DNA of 64,000 nt from Longibaculum muris (GCF_004343035.1 NZ_SMCQ01000003.1:1-64000); one strand, 5' to 3'; positions 37,320-45,434 are shown, counted from the stretch's first letter. The notes: a model not told the origin generated them from the letters alone. Translations and numbers: made by a program.

Positions 37320-37617
37320 CTTCATAACCTCCTATAATGATGGCATGACTCTCGACACTCATTTCACGTTTATAAGACATATTTAAATACGCTTGAGAAT
37401 GAAAGCATTCATCTAACTTTTCCCGATTTGAAAAACGAATGAGAATCACTCTATCAGGTTTCCAATCTTGACTCAACGATACAACATCTTCACTTCTTAT
37501 AAGATACTCTCCTCCATAACTTTCAACGATGGGTTTTACATCATGAATATATTCATCATATAAACTACGCTTTTGTTGATCAGTACAAAAAATCTGAACT
37601 AAAAAATAACAACTCAT
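37306..37617 (-). CDS. DUF1330-like small protein
   Basis: A 103-residue single-domain protein (SCYFLVQIFCTDQQKRSLYDEYI, IVESYGGEYLIRSEDV, VILIRFSNREKLDECF) of the dimeric ferredoxin-like barrel DUF1330 family. No function is established. The ATG at 37617 follows GAAGGAGG. It is the first gene behind a TetR-type operator and is followed by the overlapping metallo-hydrolase. Confidence 0.8.
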   Translation of the reverse strand: MSCYFLVQIFCTDQQKRSLYDEYIHDVKPIVESYGGEYLIRSEDVVSLSQDWKPDRVILIRFSNREKLDECFHSQAYLNMSYKREMSVESHAIIIGGYEDGDM

Positions 37618-37631
37618 AACACGCCTCCTTC

Positions 37632-37647
37632 GCAAGTGTTTACTTGC
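37632..37647 (-). promoter_or_regulatory. TetR operator 1
   Basis: A perfect palindrome GCAAGT-GTTT-ACTTGC lies between a candidate promoter (TTGATA, 17 bases, ATAAAT) and the ribosome binding site of the DUF1330-like gene. The same 16-base sequence with one change occurs upstream of the tetR gene. Confidence 0.78.
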
Positions 37648-37680
37648 ATATTTATTTAAAAAAGAAATGACATATCAATG

Positions 37681-38256
37681 TCATACTTTTTCAATTCCTT
37701 TAACAAAAACAGCAACACTATTTTTTATATAAGATTCCTGACTCACCGTCATTAATTGATTATCAAAAGAAGCTTTCAAAAAAACAAAACCAAACATCAT
37801 AGATAAAAAAGCAACAGCTAAAGATTCAATATCAGTTTGAATTATTTTATCTAATTTCTGCATTTCAAGAAAATATTGTATCAATACTTCCTTAAAAACT
37901 TGTGGAACTTTCATAATACCTTCAGCTGTATCATCAAACAGTTCAGGGCTTCTAAGTCCTATGGATATTTTAACAAATTGCGGTGTCACTTTACTCATAT
38001 AAACGCATGCAAAATGACAAAGATCATGATATAAATCACCACTTATTGGATAAAAATCATCAGATGAAAGATGTGGATGCCAATTTTCCTCCATAGCACA
38101 CAAAACAATATCTTTTTTATTCTTAAACTTTCTAAATAATGTACTTTCATTAACTCGAGCATATTTAGCAATATCTTTAGTTGTCATTGAAGCATAGCCT
38201 TTTTCCATAATTAAATTCATCGTTGCATCAATAATCTTTTGTCTTGTTTTATCCAT
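37681..38256 (-). CDS. TetR/AcrR-family transcriptional regulator
   Basis: A 191-residue repressor with an N-terminal helix-turn-helix (KIIDATMNLIMEKGYASMTTKDIAKYARVNESTLFRKFK region, quoted in parts) and an all-helical ligand domain. The ATG at 38256 follows GGAGGG. Identical-looking operators flank the gene on both sides, so it probably represses itself and the DUF1330/metallo-hydrolase pair until an unknown ligand is present. Confidence 0.9.
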   Translation of the reverse strand: MDKTRQKIIDATMNLIMEKGYASMTTKDIAKYARVNESTLFRKFKNKKDIVLCAMEENWHPHLSSDDFYPISGDLYHDLCHFACVYMSKVTPQFVKISIGLRSPELFDDTAEGIMKVPQVFKEVLIQYFLEMQKLDKIIQTDIESLAVAFLSMMFGFVFLKASFDNQLMTVSQESYIKNSVAVFVKGIEKV

Positions 38257-38265
38257 ATTCCCTCC

Positions 38266-38281
38266 GCAAGTGTTTACTCGC
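38266..38281 (-). promoter_or_regulatory. TetR operator 2 (autoregulatory)
   Basis: GCAAGT-GTTT-ACTCGC, a near-perfect palindrome differing by one base from operator 1, overlaps the predicted transcription start of tetR. Confidence 0.75.
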
Positions 38282-38285
38282 ATTT

Positions 38286-38314
38286 ATTATGATGGATTTC
38301 TCTCAAAAAGTCAA
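38286..38314 (-). promoter_or_regulatory. tetR promoter
   Basis: TTGACT (38314-38309), 17-base spacer and CATAAT (38291-38286), immediately upstream of operator 2. Confidence 0.7.
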
Positions 38315-38315
38315 T

Positions 38316-38346
38316 AAGAAAAGACTTCAACAATTTTGTTAAAGTC
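38316..38346 (-). terminator. Terminator of aroF copy 2
   Basis: GACTTCAACAA (38323-38333) pairs with TTGTTAAAGTC (38336-38346) with one G-U, followed on the minus strand by TTTTCTT. It makes aroF copy 2 monocistronic. Confidence 0.8.
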
Positions 38347-38354
38347 CATCCACA

Positions 38355-39185
38355 CTATACTTCTTTTCCAACAATATGTCCAATTTCTCTAATTTGTTCA
38401 ATTAATTCTGTATATTTCTTTGGTTTCAATGATTGTGGTCCATCACATAATGCACATTCTGGATTATTATGCACTTCTATCATCAAACCATCACATCCTG
38501 CTGCCACAGCGGCCTTTGCCATCGGTTCGACTAACCACCATTTTCCTCCGGCATGTGATGGATCAATGATGATTGGTAAATGAGTTAATTTCTTAATCAC
38601 TGGTATCGCTTGTAAATCCAATGTGTTTCTTGTATATGATTCAAATGTTCTCACACCTCTTTCACATAAAATGACATTTGGATTTCCACTTGCCATGATA
38701 TATTCAGCACTCATGATCCATTCTTCATATGTTGAACTCAACCCTCTTTTTAATAACACTGGTTTTGTACAACGTTTTCCAACTTCTTTTAATAAATCAA
38801 AGTTTTGCATATTTCTTGCTCCAATTTGAACAAGATCAACCTTTTCATTAAATTCTTCAATATAATCTGCACTCATTAATTCTGATACAATTGGTAGCCC
38901 TGTTTCTTTTTTAGCTGCCACCAAAATATCTAATCCTTCTGTTCCCATACCTTGGAAAGCATATGGTGAAGTTCTAGGCTTGAAAGCTCCCCCTCTTAAC
39001 ATATTTGCTCCGGCGGCTTTGGCGGCTTTAGCAATCTCAATCACTTGTTCCTTAGATTCAACTGAACAAGGACCAGCAATCAAGGCTAAATGATCTCCTC
39101 CAACCTTTACTCCTGAAACATCAATAATAGAATCATCAGGATGGAAAGCACGATTAGCAAGCTTGTATGGTTCACTAACATGCAT
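38355..39185. repeat. aroF direct repeat, copy 2
   Basis: Nearly identical at DNA level to 35056-35886 in the same orientation. The two copies bracket the TetR/DUF1330/metallo-hydrolase cassette. Confidence 0.9.
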
Positions 39186-39371
39186 AACTTTCTCTACGGC
39201 TTCATCAACTTCAATTTGCTTTGGATCAACTCGTGTTGTATCTCCTACTAATCCAACAATCGTTGTTTCTTCACCCTTAGAAACATGTGCTGTTAATCCT
39301 AATCTTTCAACTTTATCAACAACTCTTTTTAAATCTTCATCCTTTGCTTTTGGTTTAAATACAATAATCAT
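38355..39371 (-). CDS. aroF: DAHP synthase, copy 2 (Tyr T-box)
   Basis: A second DAHP synthase of the same length (338 residues) as copy 1. The catalytic part is identical; the N-terminal ferredoxin-like domain is divergent (MIIVFKPKAKDEDLKRVVDK against MIIVFKPKTSEEDVKKVSSQ). In this enzyme type that domain mediates feedback inhibition by aromatic amino acids, so the two copies probably differ in effector. The ATG at 39371 is preferred (GGAGG eight bases upstream, aligned with copy 1). It is monocistronic behind a T-box with a Tyr specifier. Confidence 0.95.
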   Translation of the reverse strand: MIIVFKPKAKDEDLKRVVDKVERLGLTAHVSKGEETTIVGLVGDTTRVDPKQIEVDEAVEKVMHVSEPYKLANRAFHPDDSIIDVSGVKVGGDHLALIAGPCSVESKEQVIEIAKAAKAAGANMLRGGAFKPRTSPYAFQGMGTEGLDILVAAKKETGLPIVSELMSADYIEEFNEKVDLVQIGARNMQNFDLLKEVGKRCTKPVLLKRGLSSTYEEWIMSAEYIMASGNPNVILCERGVRTFESYTRNTLDLQAIPVIKKLTHLPIIIDPSHAGGKWWLVEPMAKAAVAAGCDGLMIEVHNNPECALCDGPQSLKPKKYTELIEQIREIGHIVGKEV

Positions 39372-39387
39372 TTTCATTACCTCCTAT

Positions 39388-39638
39388 AAAAAAAGTCCCT
39401 CCATCCCATAAGGACGAGAGAGACCATCGCGTTACCACCTTAATTTATTGTTATATCACTATAACAACCTCATCGAGTACCAACATACTCTAACACTATA
39501 ACGGGCGTTCCCGTGTTAGCCTACTTGATTCAGCCACCTACTCCAAGATGTATTCAATGACAATCCAAGATTCTTTTTCACCAACCAAGAACTCTCTACG
39601 CTTGTCTTTATCATTTACTCTTTCTTTTCACTGTATTT
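39388..39638 (-). promoter_or_regulatory. T-box leader, tyrosine specifier TAC
   Basis: Homologous to the Phe leader. Stem I has CTTGGTTGGTGAAAAAG, the specifier region is GAA-TAC-ATC-TTGGAGTAG (TAC at 39552-39550), the T-box AAGGTGGTAACGCGA (about 39441-39427) and the terminator pairs the CTCGTCC side with GGATGGAGGGAC followed by T7. Only the middle base of the specifier distinguishes it from TTC of copy 1. Confidence 0.92.
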
Positions 39639-39644
39639 AAACTT

Positions 39645-39673
39645 ATTCTATAAAACTCTTTTTCTTTTGTCAA
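39645..39673 (-). promoter_or_regulatory. Promoter of aroF copy 2
   Basis: A perfect TTGACA (39673-39668), 17-base spacer and TAGAAT (39650-39645); the same hexamers as at copy 1, but the spacer sequence differs. Confidence 0.85.
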
Positions 39674-39683
39674 GAATAAACAC

Positions 39684-41198
39684 TTAATCTTCTTCTACTT
39701 TTACAATTTCATTTTTCATAACTAATTGAATATATTCTTTAGCTTTATCAATAGATTGTTGATCTGGTAAAGTAATAAAAACACCATCTTTATTAAACTT
39801 TGTAACATCTCCAACCGTTGCTAATTGACTTGTACGTTTTGAAGCATCACCATCCAAATGATAAGTTTGAACATCCCAAGAAGCCATATCATCAATCTGC
39901 ATATTAATTAAAGACTTAATCTCCTGAGCAGACATATTTGTTTCAAAACTACTTGATAGTGATTCAAAAACTTTATCCATCTTTGTAATAATACTTGCTG
40001 AACAGCATTTCTTTAAAATCGCTTTTAACATTAACATTTGATTTTTACCACGGATTGCATCACCTTCTACAAAAGCTTTTCTTTCTCTTACAAAAGATAA
40101 AGCTTGTTTTGCATTAAAATGATTAACCCCAGGTTTAATTGTATAATGTCCCTTCTTTGTAACAAAAACACCATCATCTCTACCAATTACACGATATTTA
40201 GGAACTTTAACCGTAATTCCACCTAATGCATCAACAACATTTATAAATGATGTAAAATTAAATTTAGCATAATAGTTAAAATCAATTCCCATAAAGTTTT
40301 CAATCGTATCCATAGTACAATTCATGCCACCCTTAGCACTATGTGTTAACTTATCTTTTCCACTGACACCATCCATCCCAACAATATCAACAAAATAATC
40401 TCTTGGAATACTTGTTAATAAAACTTGTTTTGTTGTTGGATTGATAGTCGCAATCATATTAACATCAGATAATGCAAATGTATCAATAGGTCCTGACTTA
40501 TCAGTTCCACTAATTAAAATATGGAATGGCTCTTTAGTTACCTTCGCACTATTAGCATTAATACGTGGTTTCTTAATTTGAATCTTTTTAATAATCCTAA
40601 TTTGATCAGTAAAATCTTTTTCAATATCATTTAAAGAATCAAGTTCAACCTCTTTAACAATCATAGCTTCAATTTCATGATTTTTTAAAGCATTAATCAC
40701 TTCATTATTTGTTTTATAGCTTGTAACTTTAATATCACCAATCTCATCCTCAATAATCGTTTCAGATTTATTAATATCCAAAGCTCCCATACTTGTATTA
40801 GCACCAAAGCTTTTTCCTTTTAATGAAGCAAGTTTATCATAGCTAGATGATTTTAATACAGCTACATCTATTTCAACACTTTGAACGCCTCCATTTGTAA
40901 TACTCGCTAAAAAATCTGAGCCTTTTAAAATTGAAAGTGAACCAAAAACCAAAGCAACTGCTAAAATAATATTCACTAACTTAAAAAAAGCAACTTTAAT
41001 TGGATGGTTATCATTTTTATCTTTTTCTATAAAATAAAGCAATAAAGCAAATAGTAATAATATAACAACCATTGGAATATAATATTTCAAAGGTAAAACA
41101 TTGAGTTCAAAAGTGACAAAACTAAAAAATATAGTTGCAAGAAGGGTCAAAATCAATAATAACCTTCTTGAAAGAATCTTATTCATAAAAGTTTTCAT
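39684..41198 (-). CDS. LytR-CpsA-Psr (LCP) family cell-wall polymer ligase
   Basis: Attaches teichoic acids or capsular polymers to peptidoglycan outside the membrane. Two or three N-terminal membrane segments (about residues 10-95) are followed by an extracytoplasmic region resembling a small substrate-binding-like domain (about 100-225) and the LCP domain (DTFALSDVNMIATINP, SIPRDYFVDI, HFNAKQALSFVRERKAF). The conserved Arg residues of the pyrophosphate site are present. The substrate polymer is unknown. Confidence 0.9.
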   Translation of the reverse strand: MKTFMNKILSRRLLLILTLLATIFFSFVTFELNVLPLKYYIPMVVILLLFALLLYFIEKDKNDNHPIKVAFFKLVNIILAVALVFGSLSILKGSDFLASITNGGVQSVEIDVAVLKSSSYDKLASLKGKSFGANTSMGALDINKSETIIEDEIGDIKVTSYKTNNEVINALKNHEIEAMIVKEVELDSLNDIEKDFTDQIRIIKKIQIKKPRINANSAKVTKEPFHILISGTDKSGPIDTFALSDVNMIATINPTTKQVLLTSIPRDYFVDIVGMDGVSGKDKLTHSAKGGMNCTMDTIENFMGIDFNYYAKFNFTSFINVVDALGGITVKVPKYRVIGRDDGVFVTKKGHYTIKPGVNHFNAKQALSFVRERKAFVEGDAIRGKNQMLMLKAILKKCCSASIITKMDKVFESLSSSFETNMSAQEIKSLINMQIDDMASWDVQTYHLDGDASKRTSQLATVGDVTKFNKDGVFITLPDQQSIDKAKEYIQLVMKNEIVKVEED

Positions 41199-41232
41199 TT
41201 CATTCCTCTTTTCTCGTACATATAGTAATCTT

Positions 41233-41260
41233 ATTATACACGCTCTTTATATAATTACAA
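41233..41260 (-). promoter_or_regulatory. Promoter of the LCP gene
   Basis: TTGTAA (41260-41255), 16-base spacer and TATAAT (41238-41233), about 35 bases upstream of the LCP ATG. Confidence 0.55.
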
Positions 41261-41331
41261 ATAAAATTTATTCGTTGATGCAATTCTATTATAGAAACAA
41301 GTTATGAACTTTTGATGAAAAAGTTGTAAAT

Positions 41332-41362
41332 AAAAATGATGAATCATCGATTCATCATTTTT
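41332..41362 (-). terminator. Terminator of the purine permease gene
   Basis: A perfect AATGATGAATC/GATTCATCATT hairpin followed on the minus strand by TTTTTATTT, just past the permease stop. Confidence 0.88.
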
Positions 41363-41367
41363 ATTCA

Positions 41368-42690
41368 TTATTTAGGTAAGAATACCAAGAAAATAACAAA
41401 GAATACAACCAATACCCAAACAATTGGTTTAACTTCTTTAGCTTTTCCTACACCTACCATTGTTAAAGCATAAGTAATAAATCCAATTGCAATCCCATCA
41501 GAAATAGAATAAGCTAAAATCATAAATAGAACTGTCATAAATCCACTAGCAGCATAAACAAAGTTATCCCAATCAATTCCTTTTAATTGTTGAGCCATTA
41601 AAATACCAACAACAACTAATGCTGGAGCTGTAACAGCACTTGTAACTGCCGCTAATAATGGTGAGAAGAAAACAGATAATAAGAATAAAATACCTGTAGT
41701 TAAAGCTGTTAAACCAGTTCTTCCTCCAACTTCTACACCAGAAGTAGATTCAACAAATGAAGTAACTGTAGAAGTTCCCATAACAGAACCAAAAACAGTT
41801 CCAATCGAATCAGCTAATAAAGCTCTTTCAACATTTTCTAATTCCCCTTTATCATCAATTAAATTAGCACGATTTGCTACAGCAACTAAAGTTCCTGCAG
41901 TATCAAAGAAATCAACAAATAATAATGAGAAAATAGCAACAAAACAACTTGGATGAGATAATAATTCATCCATTCCTGAAGCAAAAACACCTACTAAGCT
42001 AAAATCAAATTCTGCTGAAACAACTGCATTAGGTAATGTTGGCATACCTTTAATCCCACATAATCCAGCAATAATTCCAGCTACAGCAGTTACTAATAAA
42101 CCATAGAAAACTGCAGCAGGCACTTTACGCGATAACAATAAAATTGTAACCAAGATTCCAAAGATCGCTAAAATAACAGCTGGTTGAGTAAAATCACCCA
42201 AACTTACAAATGTTGCTGGACTAGCAATAATAATCCCAGCATTCTTTAAACCAATAAAAGCAATAAAGAATCCAATACCCGCACCAATAGCTAATTTCAA
42301 TTGCGCAGGAATCGCATTAATAATCATTCTTCTTAATCCAGTCACTGAAATCACAACAAAAATAATTCCAGAAACAAAAACACAAGCCAATGCTCCCTTA
42401 TAACTTAATCCCATTGTTCCACAAATTGTATAAGTAAATAAAGCATTAACCCCCATCCCAGCAGATAAAGCTACTGGATAATTAGCAATTAACCCCATAA
42501 TAATAGTAGCAACTGCACTACTAATCGCTGTGGCTAAAAAGACCCCTTGCACACTCATACCAGTTTCCCCTAACATTGCTGGGTTAACTGCTAAAATATA
42601 TGCCATTGCCAAGAATGTTGTAACCCCAGCTAAAATCTCAGTTTTAACTGTTGTTCCTTTTTCTTGGAGCTTAAAGATTTTTTCTAACAT
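41368..42690 (-). CDS. NCS2-family purine permease (AzgA/PbuG-like)
   Basis: A 440-residue permease of about 14 helices. EILAGVTTFLAMAYILAVNPAML at the N-terminus and VDFFDTAGTLVAVANRANL are typical of the AzgA/PbuG/PbuO group, which imports guanine, hypoxanthine or adenine with protons. No purine riboswitch is seen in the leader, only a promoter. Confidence 0.92.
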   Translation of the reverse strand: MLEKIFKLQEKGTTVKTEILAGVTTFLAMAYILAVNPAMLGETGMSVQGVFLATAISSAVATIIMGLIANYPVALSAGMGVNALFTYTICGTMGLSYKGALACVFVSGIIFVVISVTGLRRMIINAIPAQLKLAIGAGIGFFIAFIGLKNAGIIIASPATFVSLGDFTQPAVILAIFGILVTILLLSRKVPAAVFYGLLVTAVAGIIAGLCGIKGMPTLPNAVVSAEFDFSLVGVFASGMDELLSHPSCFVAIFSLLFVDFFDTAGTLVAVANRANLIDDKGELENVERALLADSIGTVFGSVMGTSTVTSFVESTSGVEVGGRTGLTALTTGILFLLSVFFSPLLAAVTSAVTAPALVVVGILMAQQLKGIDWDNFVYAASGFMTVLFMILAYSISDGIAIGFITYALTMVGVGKAKEVKPIVWVLVVFFVIFLVFLPK

Positions 42691-42722
42691 TTTTCTCCAT
42701 CCCTTCTATAAAAAACATCTCA

Positions 42723-42751
42723 ATTGTACATTGTTTTTTTAGATTTGACAA
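42723..42751 (-). promoter_or_regulatory. Promoter of the purine permease gene
   Basis: TTGTCA (42751-42746), 17-base spacer and TACAAT (42728-42723), followed by GGGATGGAG before the ATG. Confidence 0.6.
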
Positions 42752-42770
42752 GTAAAAACAAAAGACAAAC

Positions 42771-42800
42771 AAAAAAGAGTAAAATATTTCTATTTTACTC
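42771..42800 (-). terminator. Terminator of the ribU operon
   Basis: GAGTAAAATA/TATTTTACTC-type perfect hairpin (42777-42800) overlapping the stop codon of the PNPOx-like gene, followed on the minus strand by six T residues. Confidence 0.88.
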
Positions 42801-43253
42801 ATCATAAGGAACATATTCAACTGTTTCACTATCAAAATGAATGAAGATTTGATAGGCTTTATTCTTTTCATCTGTATCCCATAATTCAACAAATGTTGGT
42901 TTAACTTCTACTAAAATCTCATCTTCTTCATGACTATAAGCATTATAACTTCCCCATAAATACTTTTGATAAAGTTTTTCAAATTGACGACCAGGTTCAT
43001 CAATAACCAAGCCTTTAATTGTTGCAAGACCCTCCACTTGAATCCCACCAACACATAAAGCAACATGAGGATTTTCATAAAGTTGTTTTGTCTTTCTAAA
43101 ATTCTTATCTGTCTTAAAATAAATAGCCTCATTATAAATTAAACAACTTACATTTCTCACCATCACATAATCATTAACACTTGAAGCCAATGCCATAATC
43201 TTAGATGGTGCTAATTTTTGAAATAATAAATCTTTTGCTTCTTGAAATTCCAT
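42795..43253 (-). CDS. Pyridoxamine 5'-phosphate oxidase-like flavin-binding protein
   Basis: A 152-residue split-barrel protein (MALASSVNDYVMVRNVSCLIYNEAIYFKTDKNFRKTKQL region, GGIQVEGLATIKG) of the PNPOx-like family, which binds FMN or F420. The exact reaction is unknown. It lies 12 bases downstream of ribU in an operon controlled by an FMN riboswitch, which supports FMN as its cofactor. Confidence 0.85.
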   Translation of the reverse strand: MEFQEAKDLLFQKLAPSKIMALASSVNDYVMVRNVSCLIYNEAIYFKTDKNFRKTKQLYENPHVALCVGGIQVEGLATIKGLVIDEPGRQFEKLYQKYLWGSYNAYSHEEDEILVEVKPTFVELWDTDEKNKAYQIFIHFDSETVEYVPYDE

Positions 43254-43265
43254 TTTCTTTTCCTC

Positions 43266-43919
43266 CTAGATAATTCCCTGCATTGCTAAAATAATACATA
43301 AACTTGTTATAATGATAAAAAAACCAACAATAATTAAATATGAGTTCTTTTGATATGCCTGATCATCATGTCTTTCAACCAAGTTTGTACTTCTTAAAAT
43401 AGTCACAATACTCTTATAAAGAAATAAAGTCACCCCAGCATTCAATCCTGCTTTTAAAAGATTAAAAGGAATAATTCCTGGAAGCAATAAAGCAACAACG
43501 GCTTCCCTTGGCATACCATAATAAATTGGTGTGACAATATAATTCCAAAATACCATAGCAATCGTCATACAAATAACACCAGCACCCAAAGCCAACATTG
43601 CCCCTTGTTTTGTATGTTTCTTTTTGTAAATAGCCGCTGCTACACAGGCAAATGAACAAGTTGCAATGACATCCATTAAAACATCAAGAACAGTTCCACC
43701 TTTAATCATAATTTCAATGATTGAACAAATGGCACTCATCATAAATGAAGCAAATGGACCATAGATAAATCCCCCAATCACAATGATAATGTCCTTGGGA
43801 TCATAGGTTAACCAAGGAACGGCTGGAACAAGTGGAAAAATGGCTAATAAATTAATCACAATAGCAAAAGCACATAAAATTCCAAGTGTTGTCATTTCTT
43901 TAACTTTCATGTTTTTCAT
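43266..43919 (-). CDS. ribU: Riboflavin ECF transporter S component RibU
   Basis: The membrane riboflavin-binding component of an energy-coupling-factor importer. The 217-residue protein has six helices and the RibU-like N-terminal region VKEMTTLGILCAFAIVIN and LTYDPKDIIIVIGGFIYGP. The ATG at 43919 follows AAGGAG; the longer frame runs into the riboswitch and is rejected. The upstream FMN riboswitch independently supports the assignment. The shared ECF ATPases and T component are elsewhere. Confidence 0.93.
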   Translation of the reverse strand: MKNMKVKEMTTLGILCAFAIVINLLAIFPLVPAVPWLTYDPKDIIIVIGGFIYGPFASFMMSAICSIIEIMIKGGTVLDVLMDVIATCSFACVAAAIYKKKHTKQGAMLALGAGVICMTIAMVFWNYIVTPIYYGMPREAVVALLLPGIIPFNLLKAGLNAGVTLFLYKSIVTILRSTNLVERHDDQAYQKNSYLIIVGFFIIITSLCIILAMQGII

Positions 43920-43938
43920 ACTCTGTCTCCTTCTTTCT

Positions 43939-43972
43939 AAAAAAAATAACCTATACAAAAAATTGTCTAGGT
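43939..43972 (-). terminator. Riboswitch-controlled terminator of ribU
   Basis: ACCTAGACAA and TTGTATAGGT (43972-43963 and 43958-43949) form a stem with one mismatch, followed by TTATTTTTTTT, between the FMN aptamer and the ribU start. Confidence 0.8.
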
Positions 43973-43985
43973 GTGCACAGATTAT

Positions 43986-44096
43986 GTCTTTTCTCATCCG
44001 GACTATACCGTCGGTTCTGGAATTACACCAGATCAGCCGCAATTGCGGGTCATGGACTTTTACCATCGGTAGGGACTTACACCCTGCCACAAAGAC
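43986..44096 (-). promoter_or_regulatory. FMN riboswitch (RFN element)
   Basis: All conserved RFN segments are visible on the minus strand: closing stem GTCTTT/AAAGAC, GCAGGGTGTAAGTCCC, ACCGATGGTAAAAGTCC, TGATCTGGTGTAATTCCAG, ACCGACGGTATAGTCCGGAT and GAGAAAAGA. FMN binding should favour the terminator that follows, repressing ribU. Confidence 0.96.
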
Positions 44097-44209
44097 GCTA
44101 TTTAATTGTGAAACAGGTCAATGATAAACACTATCTGCACTATTATCATATACCTTTTCTATCATTTTGTAAATTTATATGTTAAAATTTGTGAAAAGGA
44201 GTGAGTTTT

Positions 44210-44692
44210 ATGAGTGAAATCCATAATATTACACCAGTTTATAATCAAGACTCTCGTATTTTAATTTTAGGATCATTTCCTTCAGTTAAGTCACGACAAG
44301 CACAATTTTTCTATCACCACCCACAAAATCGTTTTTGGCGCGTTTTAGAGAATTTATATCAAGTAGAAAGACTAGAAACAATTGAAGATAAAAAAGCTTT
44401 TTTATTAGAACATCATATTGCTTTATGGGATGTAATTGAAAGTTGTGAGATCAAAGGATCAAGTGATAGTAGTATTAAAGATGTGAAAATCAATGATATT
44501 CAAAAATTAATAAATGAAAGTCATATTCATAAAATTTATACAAATGGACAAAAAGCTCATCAGCTTTATCAAAAATATTGTCTAGAAATAACACAGCTAG
44601 AAGATATCTGCTTACCTTCTACTTCTCCAGCTAATGCGACATATTCTTTAGAAAAACTTTTACTTTCTTGGCAAATTGTATTACAATCATAG
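44210..44692 (+). CDS. DNA-deoxyinosine glycosylase (UDG superfamily, TIGR04274-like)
   Basis: A 160-residue uracil-DNA-glycosylase-superfamily protein with ILGSFPSVKSRQAQFFYHHP and PQNRFW, the motifs of the hypoxanthine-DNA glycosylase group, and a C-terminal LPSTSPANA motif. It should excise hypoxanthine from deaminated DNA. The ATG at 44210 has AAGGAG eight bases upstream; a GTG three codons earlier is the alternative. Confidence 0.88.
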   Translation: MSEIHNITPVYNQDSRILILGSFPSVKSRQAQFFYHHPQNRFWRVLENLYQVERLETIEDKKAFLLEHHIALWDVIESCEIKGSSDSSIKDVKINDIQKLINESHIHKIYTNGQKAHQLYQKYCLEITQLEDICLPSTSPANATYSLEKLLLSWQIVLQS

Positions 44693-44729
44693 ACATATAT
44701 TGATTGTCTAAATGAGAAGGAGGTCAAAG

Positions 44730-45434
44730 ATGAAAGAAAAATTCAAAGAAAAGAAACCGTATTATCTGATTATTGCAAGAAAGATTATTTTTTGGCTTGT
44801 CATGCTTATGTTATTGATTGCTGTTTTCTTGTTATTGACAAGAAAGAATGCAAATAAAGGGCGATTAATTTTTACAATGGTACAATTAATTGCAATGTTA
44901 TTTGTTTTACGTATTCCAAAGTTTATTCAAGATAAATATCATTTTACCATTCCTAATCTTTTAGACTTTGTCTTAATTACTTTTGCTTTTAGTGGTTTTA
45001 TTTTAGGTGATGTTTTAAATTTTTATGGGAAGATTCCTTATTGGGATTCAATCTTGCATACTTTCTCTGGAATTGTCATTGCCTATGTTGGATTTATTGT
45101 GATTGAGTATTTAGATAAAGAATACACTATTCCCTTATCTGTCTCACCTTTATTTATGAGTGTTATTGTTGTGAGTGTAGCTTTAGCTATAGGGGCTGTC
45201 TGGGAAATTGGTGAATATACGGTTGATGATATTTTCCATACCAATAATCAGCAATATATGCAATCAACCCGTGCAACACTCTATGATGAAGATGATATAC
45301 CTTTACAGGGGCATGCCGCTTTAGATGACACTATGAAGGATTTGATGTTGGATTTAGCCGGTGCTATCGTTGTAGCAACTATAGAATATAAAAAAATTGA
45401 AAGAAAACAAAAGAAGGCACTACTTAATAAGTAG
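44730..45434 (+). CDS. Polytopic membrane protein with WEIGEY and DTMKDL motifs
   Basis: A 234-residue membrane protein with about six helices. Conserved-looking polar motifs are DSILHTFSG, WEIGEYTVDD and DDTMKDLMLDLAGA, as in YjdF/DUF2238-like proteins; function unknown. The ATG at 44730 follows AGAAGGAGG. Its 3' end overlaps the convergent proline-rich gene by 11 bases. Confidence 0.78.
   Translation: MKEKFKEKKPYYLIIARKIIFWLVMLMLLIAVFLLLTRKNANKGRLIFTMVQLIAMLFVLRIPKFIQDKYHFTIPNLLDFVLITFAFSGFILGDVLNFYGKIPYWDSILHTFSGIVIAYVGFIVIEYLDKEYTIPLSVSPLFMSVIVVSVALAIGAVWEIGEYTVDDIFHTNNQQYMQSTRATLYDEDDIPLQGHAALDDTMKDLMLDLAGAIVVATIEYKKIERKQKKALLNK

Noticed and set aside
43920-44090. N-terminal extension of RibU
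   Set aside because: The extension would translate the FMN riboswitch and terminator. The internal ATG at 43919 has AAGGAG at correct spacing.
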